52,762 nucleotides of DNA from Sphingomonas sp. SCN 67-18 (GTDB taxonomy: Bacteria; Pseudomonadota; Alphaproteobacteria; Sphingomonadales; Sphingomonadaceae), in NCBI RefSeq assembly GCF_001724715.1, contig NZ_MEFG01000007.1, positions 1 to 52,762 of the forward strand, given 5' to 3'. Position numbers and translations under genes: made by a program. This document shows, in pieces, positions 37,445-46,141 of this stretch (its first letter is position 1; each line of letters begins with the position of its first letter). The notes below the pieces were generated by a model, which saw only the letters and a list, made by a program, of their open reading frames with translations, had not been told where the DNA came from and made no database searches.

Positions 37445-39763
37445 TCAGAAACGGAAACCCGCGCTGACCAGATAGCTGCGCGGGCCACCCAGGCTGGCAC
37501 GCGTGCCATTCCAGTTCGTCGTCAGCGCATACTTCTCATTAGCGATATTGTCGACGTTCAGGCGGATGTTGATCGATTCCGTCACGTCATAGCCGATCAT
37601 GCCGTTGATCAGCGTGTAGGAAGGCAGCTTGCCGAAAATGCCGTTGGGGATCACGCGCAGCGCGTCGTCCGGGCGGCCGAGATAGGCCGAGCCGACATGC
37701 TGCACGCCGCCGCCCACGGTCAGCCCGAAGGGCAGGCGATAGCTGGTCCACAGCGTCGCCGAGAAATTGGGCGTGAAGGCAAGGCGATCGCCGCTCAGGC
37801 CGGATGCGGGGAAGGCCACGCTGTAGTCGCCCGAATTGCCGAAGCCCAGCGCGGTCTCCATCGCGTCGCTCATCCGGCGCTCGCTGTCCATCACCAGCAC
37901 GCCGCCGAAGATGTTCCATGCGGGCGTGATCTGGCCGCTGATGCCGAATTCCGCACCCTCGACGATCAGCTTCTGATAGCCTTGCAGGCTGTTGGTGCCG
38001 GCCGCTGCGGGGCGTCCGACAACGGGCACGTTGCGCTTCTCGCCGCGAAAGCCGGCCAGCGTCAGCGACAGGCCGCCGTCGAACAGGTCGAGCTTCGCGC
38101 CGATCTCATAATGGTGCGAGCGCACCGCCTTCGCGCCTGCGACCAGGCCGGGGAAGGCATTGTCCCCCTCGCGCGAGATATCGGGGTTGGAGAGGTAGGA
38201 GCCCGGTGGCAGCGCCGATGTGCCGAACGATGCATAGATGCTGGCATTTTCCACCGGCTTCCAGGTCAGGCCCAGCTTGCCGCCCCAGGTGAAGGGCGAG
38301 CGGCTGAAGCTGTCGAAGGCGCCGGTCGGCGCGCCCGCGACGGTCCGGCTGTCGATTTCGACGCGATAGCCCTCGCCGCGAATGCCGCCGGTCAGCTCGA
38401 TCTGCTCGCCGAGAGAGATGGTGTCGTAAAGGAAGACCGCGAAGGTCTCGATATCCGCGCGCGCGACCTGTGTGGGGGTGAAGGGCGCCGCGCCGACACG
38501 GCCGGGATTGGGGTTGAACAGATCGGTATTGCCCGCGGCGGGCACCGCCGCACCGAAGCGGAAGGCGGCCGATTTTTCCCAGCTCAGTTCCACGCCCGCC
38601 GCGACCGAATGGCCGATGCCGCCGGTGTTGAACTGCGCGTTGACGGTGGAGAGGTTGGTCAGGCTTTTGTTCGTGCGGTCGTAGAACCAGGTTCCGCTGG
38701 TCACCGTCGCCGGGGCGGTGAAGCCGGTCGGCGCGGTCAGCCGCGAGCGCCGGTCGACGCGCGACCAGCGGGTCTGGTTGGCCAGCACGAAACCGTCGAA
38801 CGGCTCATATTCGATCCGGCCGAGCACGGCATCGGACGTCGCGTCGTCGAAATCGCTGGCGAGGCCGTAATAGCCGTCGCGGGGGGCGCCCTCGGTCGCG
38901 GCATTGTAGCGGAAGCTGTCCTTGATGGTCGCGCCGGGCACACCCCAGTCCGGCCGGTCGTCGCGCTCGACATGTTCCCAGGACAGGCTGGCGCGAAGCG
39001 CCGTGCCGAGGCCGACCGCGATGGACGGCGCCACACCCCACAGCTTGTTCTTCGCGACATCGCGGCCCGGAATGCCGCTATCCTCGATCACCGCGTTCAG
39101 GCGGAAGGCGGCGCTGCCGCCCAGCGGCTGGTTGATGTCGACGGAGGCGCGCTTGCGCGACTTGCTGTCATATTGATCGAAGCCGAAGCTGAGATCGCCG
39201 GTGACGAAGCCGTCGAGCGTCGGCCGCTTGGTGTTGATGTTCACATAGCCGCCGGCGCTGCCGCGCCCGTTGTCGGCGGCCGCGCCCTTCACCACCTCGA
39301 CCGATTCGAGGTTGAACACGTCGCGGGCATAGCTGCCCGAATCGCGCGCATTGTCGATGAACACGCTGCCGCTGGCATCGAAGCCGCGCATGGTGAAATT
39401 GTTGCTGGAGGTACCGAAGCCGTTCTCGCCGGCTTCGAAGCTGATGCCGGGCGTGTTGCGCAGCACCTCTGCGAGCGAGCGGGCGCCGCGATCGCGGATC
39501 AGTTCCTGAGAGAGCACGCTCACCGTCTGCGGCGTGTCGAGCAGCGGCGCGGTCGCCTTGTCCGACCGGGTCTCGCTGCGCGCATAGCTGTCGTCGATCG
39601 CGGTGTCGGTCACCGTCACGCCGCCGATGCGCTGGTCGTCCTGCGCCATCGCCGGGGCGGCGCCTGCCATCAGGCCGATGCCGGCCAGCGCCAGCAGCGC
39701 GCTCGGCGATGCCTGAACGGCTGCGGAGGCCCCTTCGCGGCGGATCGAGTCTGTGTCACCCAC
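37445..39763 (-). CDS. TonB-dependent siderophore receptor (Fiu/PiuA type)
   Basis: The 772-residue receptor has a signal peptide (ALLALAGIGLMAGAAPAMAQDD), a TonB-box-like region, and a siderophore-class plug (TPQTVSVLSQELIRDRGARSLAEVLRNTPGISF, MRGFDASGSVFIDNARDSGSYARDVFNLESVEVVKGAAADNGRGSAGGYVN) and barrel ending AGFRF. The best evidence for a catecholate class is the partner gene piuC. GTG 39763 is chosen because GAGGGGAAAGC lies just before it; a TTG at 39799 falls inside the promoter. A Fur-box-like site lies about 20 bp upstream. Confidence 0.93.
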   Translation of the reverse strand: MGDTDSIRREGASAAVQASPSALLALAGIGLMAGAAPAMAQDDQRIGGVTVTDTAIDDSYARSETRSDKATAPLLDTPQTVSVLSQELIRDRGARSLAEVLRNTPGISFEAGENGFGTSSNNFTMRGFDASGSVFIDNARDSGSYARDVFNLESVEVVKGAAADNGRGSAGGYVNINTKRPTLDGFVTGDLSFGFDQYDSKSRKRASVDINQPLGGSAAFRLNAVIEDSGIPGRDVAKNKLWGVAPSIAVGLGTALRASLSWEHVERDDRPDWGVPGATIKDSFRYNAATEGAPRDGYYGLASDFDDATSDAVLGRIEYEPFDGFVLANQTRWSRVDRRSRLTAPTGFTAPATVTSGTWFYDRTNKSLTNLSTVNAQFNTGGIGHSVAAGVELSWEKSAAFRFGAAVPAAGNTDLFNPNPGRVGAAPFTPTQVARADIETFAVFLYDTISLGEQIELTGGIRGEGYRVEIDSRTVAGAPTGAFDSFSRSPFTWGGKLGLTWKPVENASIYASFGTSALPPGSYLSNPDISREGDNAFPGLVAGAKAVRSHHYEIGAKLDLFDGGLSLTLAGFRGEKRNVPVVGRPAAAGTNSLQGYQKLIVEGAEFGISGQITPAWNIFGGVLVMDSERRMSDAMETALGFGNSGDYSVAFPASGLSGDRLAFTPNFSATLWTSYRLPFGLTVGGGVQHVGSAYLGRPDDALRVIPNGIFGKLPSYTLINGMIGYDVTESINIRLNVDNIANEKYALTTNWNGTRASLGGPRSYLVSAGFRF

Positions 39764-39783
39764 TTTGCTTTCCCCTCGGAAAT

Positions 39784-39798
39784 TGATAATCAGTCGCA
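39784..39798. promoter_or_regulatory. Possible Fur box in the receptor / response-regulator intergenic region
   Basis: TGATAATCAGTCGCA matches the 7-1-7 Fur consensus perfectly in the left half (TGATAAT) and at four of seven bases in the right half. It is about 20 bp before the siderophore receptor start and within a 106-bp divergent gap, so it could also act on the two-component system genes. The match is partial. Confidence 0.4.
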
Positions 39799-39869
39799 AT
39801 CTCAGCTGCGCCTAAGGGGGAGAGCGGGTCTGGCTGTCAACGATCACCGGCGACGCGAAAAAATTTAAA

Positions 39870-40640
39870 ATGCTCATGCAACAAACCAGCAATATTCCCG
39901 GTGCCGCCGCCCCTGCGCTCCCGCGCGCCGGGCCGGCGACGATCCTGATCGTCGATGACGATGCGGGGATGCGCGCCGCATTGCTCAAGGTGTTGCGCAA
40001 GAACGGATTTCACTATCTCGTCGCCGCCGACGGCTATGAGATGATGACGATATTGGCCGGGCAGCGGGTCGATCTTGTCCTGCTCGACGTGATGATGCCG
40101 GGGATCAGCGGCTTCGACCTGTGCCGCACGCTGCGCCAGGAGCAGAATCCGGTGCCGGTCATCATGATCAGCGCGCGCGGCGACGAAAGCGACAAGGCGA
40201 CCGGGCTGGAGCTTGGCGCCGACGATTATATCGCCAAGCCCTTCGGCGACCGGGAATTGCTGGCCCGTGTCCGCGCATTGCTGCGCCGTGGCCATATGGC
40301 GCCGGCGCAATCCGCGCGACGCCCGCGTGCGCTGTGCTTCGGCGACTGGACCGTCGACCTGCCGCAACGCCAGCTGTTCGCCCCGTCGGGCGCACGGGTG
40401 GAACTGTCGGGCGCGGAATATGATCTGCTGATCGCCCTGCTGGAGCATCCCCAGCGGGTGATCGACCGGGAATCGCTGCTCGAAATGTCGCGCTCGCGCC
40501 TGGGCAACGCATCCGACCGGACGGTGGATGTGCTGGTCTGCCGGTTGCGGCGCAAGCTAGGGCAGGACGAACGGCGCGAGATCATCCGCACCGTGCGCGG
40601 TGTCGGTTATATCTTCACCGGCGACGTCGAAACCCGTTGA
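39870..40640 (+). CDS. OmpR/PhoB-family response regulator
   Basis: The 256-residue protein has a receiver domain (ILIVDDDAG, phosphorylation site Asp73 in LVLLDVMMPG, Lys123 in YIAKPFGD) and a C-terminal winged helix (ELSGAEYDLLIALLEHPQRVIDRESLL ... RTVDVLVCRLRRKL ... IIRTVRGVGYIF). An N-terminal extension of about 22 Pro/Ala-rich residues is longer than usual; no other start is better supported. The stop overlaps the kinase start by one base. Position next to iron genes suggests it controls the Fbp transporter (inference). Confidence 0.94.
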   Translation: MLMQQTSNIPGAAAPALPRAGPATILIVDDDAGMRAALLKVLRKNGFHYLVAADGYEMMTILAGQRVDLVLLDVMMPGISGFDLCRTLRQEQNPVPVIMISARGDESDKATGLELGADDYIAKPFGDRELLARVRALLRRGHMAPAQSARRPRALCFGDWTVDLPQRQLFAPSGARVELSGAEYDLLIALLEHPQRVIDRESLLEMSRSRLGNASDRTVDVLVCRLRRKLGQDERREIIRTVRGVGYIFTGDVETR

Positions 40641-41947
40641 TGCGCCGCCGCTTCGGCTTTCTTCAGGGGTTGCGCGCCCGCATCGCCATGGCCCTGCTCG
40701 GCGCGCTGCTGCTCCAGTTCGTCGGCGGCGAGATCATTTTCGCCCGGGTGGAAGATGCGCGCATGGAGCGCGGCCGGTCTCAGCGCCTTGCCGACTGGCT
40801 GCTGTTCGCCGACGAGTTCATCGACGCCCGGCCCGATGCCGTAGCGCGGATGAACGATATGTGGCATCCGCGCCTGCGCATTACGCGGCACGACGCCCCG
40901 CCGGCGGTAGGCGGGGGCGCGGTGTCGGCCGACCGCGAGATCGCCCGGCGGGTGATCGCGTCGCAGCCCCGCTTGGCGCCGCTCGACCTCCACGCCGTGC
41001 GCGACGGCGACGCGCTCCACGGCACGATCCGGCTGAGCCATGGCGGCTGGCTGAGCTTCCGGTCCGAAGATTATTTTCAGGGCTATCCCTATTTCTACCA
41101 TTATACCGCGTCGGTGCTGTCGCTGCTCGTCAGCGTGGTGCTGCTGGCGCTGCTGTTCGGCCGGATGATCGGGCGACCGCTGGCCGATATCGCGGCGGCG
41201 GCCGAGCATGTCGGGCGCGACGCCCCGGTTGCCATCGCCGCCACCGGCCCGCGCGAGGTGCGCCAGGTGGCCGCCGCCTTCGACCGCATGCAGGCGCGGC
41301 TGCTCGACCATGTCGGCGAGCGCGTCCAGTCGCTCGCGGCGATGTCGCACGACCTGCGGACGCCGCTCGCCCGGCTGCGGCTCAACGCCTCGGCGGTCGA
41401 CGATGCGGAGACCCGCGCCGCGCTGGATCAGGACATTGTCGAGATGGAGGCGTTCGTCACCTCCGTGCTCGATTATCTGCGCGGCGACGAGCCCGAGCAG
41501 GAACAGTGGGCCGACCTGGCGTCGATCGTGATGACGGTGGTGGACGAGGCGCGCGATGCCGGCGGCGCGGTAAGCTATGACGGGCCGGACCGGCTGGAAG
41601 GCGTCACCCGGCCGCTGAAATTGAAACGCCTGTTGCGCAACATCGTCCAGAACGGGGTGCGCCATGCCGGGCCGACGCGGGTCCGCCTGATCCACGATGC
41701 GAATCGGATCGTCATCGGGGTGGATGACGACGGCCCCGGCATCCCCGAAGACAAGCTCGACGCCGTGCTGAAACCCTTTACGCGGCTGGAGACATCGCGC
41801 AGCCGGAGCACGGGCGGAGCGGGTCTCGGCCTTGCCATAGCGCACCAGCTTTCTCAGCGGCTTGGCGGTGAGATTGCCCTGTCCAACCGCTCCGGCGGCG
41901 GCCTTTCAGTCACCATGTGGCTGCCGTTCGCGCCGCGGCAAAGTTGA
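40640..41947 (+). CDS. Sensor histidine kinase
   Basis: The 435-residue membrane kinase has a first transmembrane helix (about 14-34), a periplasmic sensor of about 120 residues without a recognised fold, a second helix (about 157-177), a HAMP linker (GRPLADIAAAAEHVGR), the phosphoacceptor His237 in MSHDLRTPLARLR, an N box (LLRNIVQNGVRHA), G boxes (DDGPGIP, GGAGLGLAIAHQL). It pairs with the response regulator in front. The fbp genes start 60 bp after its stop. Confidence 0.94.
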   Translation: MRRRFGFLQGLRARIAMALLGALLLQFVGGEIIFARVEDARMERGRSQRLADWLLFADEFIDARPDAVARMNDMWHPRLRITRHDAPPAVGGGAVSADREIARRVIASQPRLAPLDLHAVRDGDALHGTIRLSHGGWLSFRSEDYFQGYPYFYHYTASVLSLLVSVVLLALLFGRMIGRPLADIAAAAEHVGRDAPVAIAATGPREVRQVAAAFDRMQARLLDHVGERVQSLAAMSHDLRTPLARLRLNASAVDDAETRAALDQDIVEMEAFVTSVLDYLRGDEPEQEQWADLASIVMTVVDEARDAGGAVSYDGPDRLEGVTRPLKLKRLLRNIVQNGVRHAGPTRVRLIHDANRIVIGVDDDGPGIPEDKLDAVLKPFTRLETSRSRSTGGAGLGLAIAHQLSQRLGGEIALSNRSGGGLSVTMWLPFAPRQS

Positions 41948-42007
41948 GAATAGATCGCAACAATGTTAGGCGGCCCTTCCAGACAGCCATTTTTGAAGGA
42001 GTGGAGC

Positions 42008-43042
42008 GTGCGGAAAATCGGGATGGTGACAAGCCTGGCGGCCACGATGATCCTGGCTGCCTGCTCCGGCGGGGAGAAGGCAGCCGGCCCGCAGGAGGTG
42101 AACCTCTACACCGCGCGCCATTATGACAGCGACCAGCCGCTCTACGACCGTTTCACCCAGGAAACCGGCATCAAGATCAACCGCATCGAGGGCAGGCCGG
42201 ACGAGCTTGTCGCCCGGATGAAGAGCGAAGGGGAAAACAGCCCCGCCGACCTGTTCATCGCCGCCGATGCCGGTGCGCTGTGGCGCGCGCAGGAGGCGGG
42301 CCTGTTCCAGCCGATCCAGTCCGAGACGCTGAACGCGCGCATCCCGGAAAACCTGCGCGAGCCGGGCGGCAACTGGTACGGCTTTTCGCGCCGTGCCCGG
42401 GTGGTCGCCTATGACGCGGCCAGGGTGAAGCCGGAAGAGATCGACGATTACGCCAAGCTCGCCACGCCGCGTTTCAAGGGCAAGATCTGCGTCCGTTCGT
42501 CGGACAGCGTCTACAATCTTTCGCTCGTCGGCGCGCTGATCGAGGCATGGGGGCCGCAAAAGGCCGGCGAGTGGGCGAAGGGCATCGTCGCCAACATGGC
42601 GCGCGCGCCCGAGGGCGGCGACCGCGACCAGATCCGCGCCGTGGCGGCCGGGGTGTGCGAGGTCGCCATCACCAACAGCTATTATTACATCCGCATGGCG
42701 AGCGGCGACGACGCCAAGGACCGCGAGGTGACCGGCAAGGTCAAGCTCGCCTTCCCCAGCCTGGACGGCAAGGGGGCGCATGTGAACATTTCGGGCGGCG
42801 GCGTCGCGAAACATGCGCCCAACAAGGCCAACGCCATCAAGCTGCTGGAATTCTTCGCCTCGGCGGATTCGCAGAAGCACATCTCCGCCAGCAACAATGA
42901 ATATCCGGCCTCGCCCGACGTTCAGGTGCCGCCCCCGGTCGATGCCTATACGGCGTTCACCGCCAATCCGATGAGCGTCGCCGCCTTTGCGGCGCGGCAG
43001 CCGGAGGCGCAATCGCTGATGAGCGCGGCGGGCTGGCGCTGA
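42008..43042 (+). CDS. Ferric iron ABC transporter substrate-binding lipoprotein (FbpA/FutA-like)
   Basis: The 344-residue protein has a lipoprotein signal (MVTSLAATMILAACSGG, lipobox LAAC). Mature sequence begins VNLYTARHYDSDQPLYDRF and has GRPDELVARMKSEG, ADLFIAADAG, GFSRRARVVAYD and the Tyr-rich iron site (NSYYYIRM), all typical of FutA/FbpA ferric-binding proteins. GTG 42008 is chosen for an ideal AAGGAG six bases upstream and because it begins the signal; the frame upstream is open. It is the first gene of the iron ABC operon. Confidence 0.93.
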   Translation: MRKIGMVTSLAATMILAACSGGEKAAGPQEVNLYTARHYDSDQPLYDRFTQETGIKINRIEGRPDELVARMKSEGENSPADLFIAADAGALWRAQEAGLFQPIQSETLNARIPENLREPGGNWYGFSRRARVVAYDAARVKPEEIDDYAKLATPRFKGKICVRSSDSVYNLSLVGALIEAWGPQKAGEWAKGIVANMARAPEGGDRDQIRAVAAGVCEVAITNSYYYIRMASGDDAKDREVTGKVKLAFPSLDGKGAHVNISGGGVAKHAPNKANAIKLLEFFASADSQKHISASNNEYPASPDVQVPPPVDAYTAFTANPMSVAAFAARQPEAQSLMSAAGWR

Positions 43043-43116
43043 CGGCGGCGCCAGCCCGCGGCCTCTCCCGGGTCCGCCTTTCGCCGATAGCCGGCCTTGC
43101 AGCCTGCGCCGCGCTG

Positions 43117-44625
43117 GTGGTGGCGCTGCCGCTGGCGGGCGTTGTGCTGGCGGCGCTCGGCACCGAAACGGCCGATATCGCGGGCCGCGACGTCGCGCGC
43201 TACGCGATCACCTCGGCGTGGCTGGCGCTGCTGGTCGGCACGGCCACGGCGGTGGTCGGGACGATCGCCGCCTGGCTGGTCGTGATGTACCGTTTTCCGG
43301 GGCGGGGCCTGTTCGCCTGGGCGCTGGCGCTTCCGCTCGCCGCGCCGGCCTTCGCGCTCGCTTATGGCTATGCCGATCTGCTCGACGTGGCCGGCCCGCT
43401 GCGCACCGCCCTGCGTGGCGCGACCGGACAAGACCTGCCGTTCGAGCCGCGCAGCATAGGTGGGGCGGCGTTCATCCTGTCCGCCGCCTTCTACCCCTAT
43501 GTCTATCTTGCCATGCGCGCGGCCTTCATCAACCAGTCGGCCGGCGCGCTCGAGGCGGCGCGGATGCTGGGGTGCGGCGGCCTCGGTGCGCTGCGTCGCG
43601 TCGCCCTGCCGATGGCGCGTCCGGCGCTGGCCGCAGGCGTGGCGTTGGCGGTGATGGAGACGTTGGCGGATTATGGCGCGGTTCAATTTCTCAGTGTCCA
43701 GACCTTGACCACCGGGGTGGTGCGGGCCTGGTCGGTCTATGGATCGACGGTGAGCGCGGCGCGGTTCGCGCTGCCCTTGCTGCTGGCGGCGGCGCTGCTG
43801 CTCTGGCTTGAGCGCGCGGGCCGCAAGGGCCGCACCCATGAAGGCGGCAAGGCCCGCTGGCGGGCGATCGACAGCCAGCCGCTCGGCCCCGTGCAGCGCT
43901 GGGCGGCCAGCGCCTTCTGCCTGTTCCTGCTGGCCGCGGGGCTGCTGGTGCCGATCGGCTGGCTGATCTGGAATCTGGGGCAGACATCGCCTGACTGGCC
44001 GCGGCTGGCGGGGGCGATGCGGACCAGCCTGTCGCTCGGCGCGGCGGGTGCGCTCGTCACCGTGGCGCTGGCGACGATGCTGGCGCTCGGGACGCGCAAC
44101 CTGCCGCTGGCCGGGCGGATCGCCAGCCTGGGCTATGCGACGCCGGGCGCGGTGATGGCGATCGGCCTGCTCGCGCCCGCCGGCGTCATCTGGACGATCG
44201 CGCCGGGATCGGGCGCGGCGATTGCGGTGACGCTGCTCATCCTCGCTTATGCCGCGCGGCTGATGGCGGCGGCGCTGGAGCCGATAGACGCCGGGCTGGC
44301 GCGGGTCACGCCCTCTATGCGCCACGCCGCGCGGACGCTGGGCCGCGGCGAGACCGGCGCTGCGCTGGCGGTCGACCTGCCGGTGGCGCGCGGCACGATG
44401 TTGACGGCGGGGCTGATCGTCTTCGTCGACATATTGAAGGAGCTGCCCGCGACGCTGATCCTGCGCCCGTTCGATTTCGATACGCTGGCGGTGATCGCCA
44501 ATAATTATGCGCTGGACGAGCGGCTGGGCCAGGCCGGGCTGCCGTCGCTGCTCATCGTCCTGCTGGCGACGCCCGCCGTCATCTGGCTCACCGGGCGCGT
44601 TGCCCGCGCCCGGCCGGGGGCCTAG
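43117..44625 (+). CDS. Ferric iron ABC transporter permease (FbpB-like, fused two-unit type)
   Basis: The protein of about 500 residues has two permease halves with EAA-type motifs (EAARMLGCGGLGALRRVALPMARPALAAG, and HAARTLGRGETGAALAVDLPVARG) and about 12 hydrophobic helices, the FbpB/AfuB layout. The first ATG/GTG/TTG in frame is GTG 43117, but the frame is open back past the fbpA stop and encodes RLSPIAGLAACAALVV, which completes the first membrane helix. The real start may thus be a rare codon such as CTG 43039, overlapping the fbpA TGA. Export of ferric iron across the inner membrane needs the ATPase that follows. Confidence 0.9.
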   Translation: MVALPLAGVVLAALGTETADIAGRDVARYAITSAWLALLVGTATAVVGTIAAWLVVMYRFPGRGLFAWALALPLAAPAFALAYGYADLLDVAGPLRTALRGATGQDLPFEPRSIGGAAFILSAAFYPYVYLAMRAAFINQSAGALEAARMLGCGGLGALRRVALPMARPALAAGVALAVMETLADYGAVQFLSVQTLTTGVVRAWSVYGSTVSAARFALPLLLAAALLLWLERAGRKGRTHEGGKARWRAIDSQPLGPVQRWAASAFCLFLLAAGLLVPIGWLIWNLGQTSPDWPRLAGAMRTSLSLGAAGALVTVALATMLALGTRNLPLAGRIASLGYATPGAVMAIGLLAPAGVIWTIAPGSGAAIAVTLLILAYAARLMAAALEPIDAGLARVTPSMRHAARTLGRGETGAALAVDLPVARGTMLTAGLIVFVDILKELPATLILRPFDFDTLAVIANNYALDERLGQAGLPSLLIVLLATPAVIWLTGRVARARPGA

Positions 44626-44635
44626 GCAGGAAGCC

Positions 44636-45661
44636 ATGTCCGCCACCGCCCTCATGGACGTTCGCGACGTCGCCCGCCGCTATCCCGGCCGGGTGGCGGT
44701 GGAATCGGCGCGCTTCGCGCTGCAACCGGGGCGGGTGGCCTGCCTGCTCGGCCCGTCCGGCTGCGGCAAGAGCACGCTGCTGAGGATGATCGCCGGCCTT
44801 GAGCCGGTGGACGAGGGGCAGATCGTCATCAACGGCGCGCTGATGTCGGCGCCGGGAACGGCCGTGGCGCCGGAGCAACGCGGTATCGGGCTGGTCTTTC
44901 AGGACAATGCGCTGTTCCCCCATCTCGACGTCAGCGCCAATATCGGCTTCGGGCTGAAGGGCATGAAGGCCGCGCCGCGCCGCGAGCGGGTGGCGGCGCT
45001 GCTGGCGCGCCTCCATGTCGCCCATCTGGCCGACGCCTGGCCGCACATGCTTTCGGGCGGGGAGCAGCAGCGTGTGGCGATAGCCCGCGCCATGGCGCGC
45101 GAGCCGGCGCTGCTGCTGCTCGACGAGCCCTTTTCGGGCCTCGACGGCCATCTGCGCGCCATGGTGCGCCAGGCGCTGCTTGCCGATCTGCGCGCCATGG
45201 GCACGACCGTGCTGGTCGTGACCCACGACCCGGAGGAAGCGATGACCATCGCCGACGACCTCATCCTGATGGCGGCGGGGCGTGTGTTGCAGACCGGCAG
45301 CCCGGAACAATGTTACCGCCGGCCGGTCTCGGAGGCGGCGGCCCGGCTGCTGGGCGATGCGACGCTGCTGGACGGCACGGTGAAGGACGGCCGGGCGACG
45401 ACCGCGCTGGGGCCGCTGGGCGCGCCGGGCCATGCCGACGGGCCGGTTCGCGTGATCGTGCGTCCTGAAGGGCTGCTGTGCGGGGCTGATGGCCCGGCCG
45501 CGCGGGTGACGGCGGTGCGCTTTGCCGGCAGCGCCTATAATGTCGACCTCGCGATCGGCGATCTCGCCATCACCGTCCGCCACCCCGGCCCGCCGCCGGT
45601 GCCGGATAGCATGGTGGCGCTGGGCGTCGATCCGGCCGCGGCGCATATTCTGGCGGGCTGA
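44636..45661 (+). CDS. Ferric iron ABC transporter ATP-binding protein (FbpC-like)
   Basis: The 341-residue ATPase has Walker A GPSGCGKST, Q-loop LVFQDNALFPHLDV, signature LSGGEQQRVAIARAMA, Walker B LLLLDEPFSGLD and H-loop VVTHDPEEAM, followed by a C-terminal TOBE-like regulatory domain (VRVIVRPEGLLC). It is the last gene of the operon, ten bases after the permease stop. A 6-bp GC hairpin (45662-45677) directly after the stop may end the transcript. Confidence 0.94.
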   Translation: MSATALMDVRDVARRYPGRVAVESARFALQPGRVACLLGPSGCGKSTLLRMIAGLEPVDEGQIVINGALMSAPGTAVAPEQRGIGLVFQDNALFPHLDVSANIGFGLKGMKAAPRRERVAALLARLHVAHLADAWPHMLSGGEQQRVAIARAMAREPALLLLDEPFSGLDGHLRAMVRQALLADLRAMGTTVLVVTHDPEEAMTIADDLILMAAGRVLQTGSPEQCYRRPVSEAAARLLGDATLLDGTVKDGRATTALGPLGAPGHADGPVRVIVRPEGLLCGADGPAARVTAVRFAGSAYNVDLAIGDLAITVRHPGPPPVPDSMVALGVDPAAAHILAG

Positions 45662-45719
45662 GCGGGCCGCCGCCCGCCCGGACGGCGCGGACAAGGGCGG
45701 TTTCGCAGCCCGGGGGCAA

Positions 45720-46010
45720 TCAGTATCCCGCGCCGTTCGCCCGCAGGAACGCCGCGATTTCACGGCCCTCGTCGTCGGTCGGTCCGGTTGCGGCGGGCCG
45801 TCCGGCCCGGCGATACCAATAGGCCGCATTGGCCAGATCGCCTTCGATCCGGTGGAGCCAGCCATGCACCCATGCGCCGGCCGCCGTCATATCGTCCTGG
45901 GCCAGGGCGTGCGCCGCCTCCCAATCGCCGCCGAGCGCGTGCATGACCGCCCGCAGCAGCGGCGGCGCATCGTCCCGTTCGGGGAGGGGCGGATCGTCCA
46001 TCTTCGTCAT
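45720..46010 (-). CDS. Small conserved protein of unknown function
   Basis: The 96-residue protein is acidic, with no signal or membrane segment. The core ALAQDDMTAAGAWVHGWLHR then GDLANAAYWYRRAGRP resembles a family of short uncharacterised proteins with repeated HxW/YWY patterns, and could form a helical hairpin repeat. A second Met (MDDPPL, 46001) is an alternative start. It is convergent with the iron operon and transcribed in the same direction as the giant protein that ends upstream of it, with 131 bp between. Confidence 0.72.
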   Translation of the reverse strand: MTKMDDPPLPERDDAPPLLRAVMHALGGDWEAAHALAQDDMTAAGAWVHGWLHRIEGDLANAAYWYRRAGRPAATGPTDDEGREIAAFLRANGAGY

Positions 46011-46104
46011 GTGCCGCCTGAGTGAGTGAAATCCAAGCGCCCGAAGGCCGAGCGGCGTCGTTTGATCGACGAACGCCGCCGCCCCCGGGGACGCATGGAG
46101 GGCC

Positions 46105-46133
46105 GGGGCCGATGGCGCAGGTCCATCGGCCCC
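46105..46133 (-). terminator. Hairpin after the giant secreted protein gene
   Basis: GGGGCCGATGG (46105-46115) and its perfect complement (46123-46133) form an 11-bp stem with a 7-base loop, eight bases beyond the stop of the giant protein gene. There is no T tract on the minus strand, so termination efficiency is uncertain. The rest of the 131-bp gap shows no gene. Confidence 0.6.
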
Positions 46134-46141
46134 CAGCGCCG

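Noticed and set aside
37397-39868. Plus-strand open frame of 823 codons opposite the siderophore receptor
   Set aside because: The receptor on the minus strand has all class motifs and a good ribosome site; the plus frame has none.
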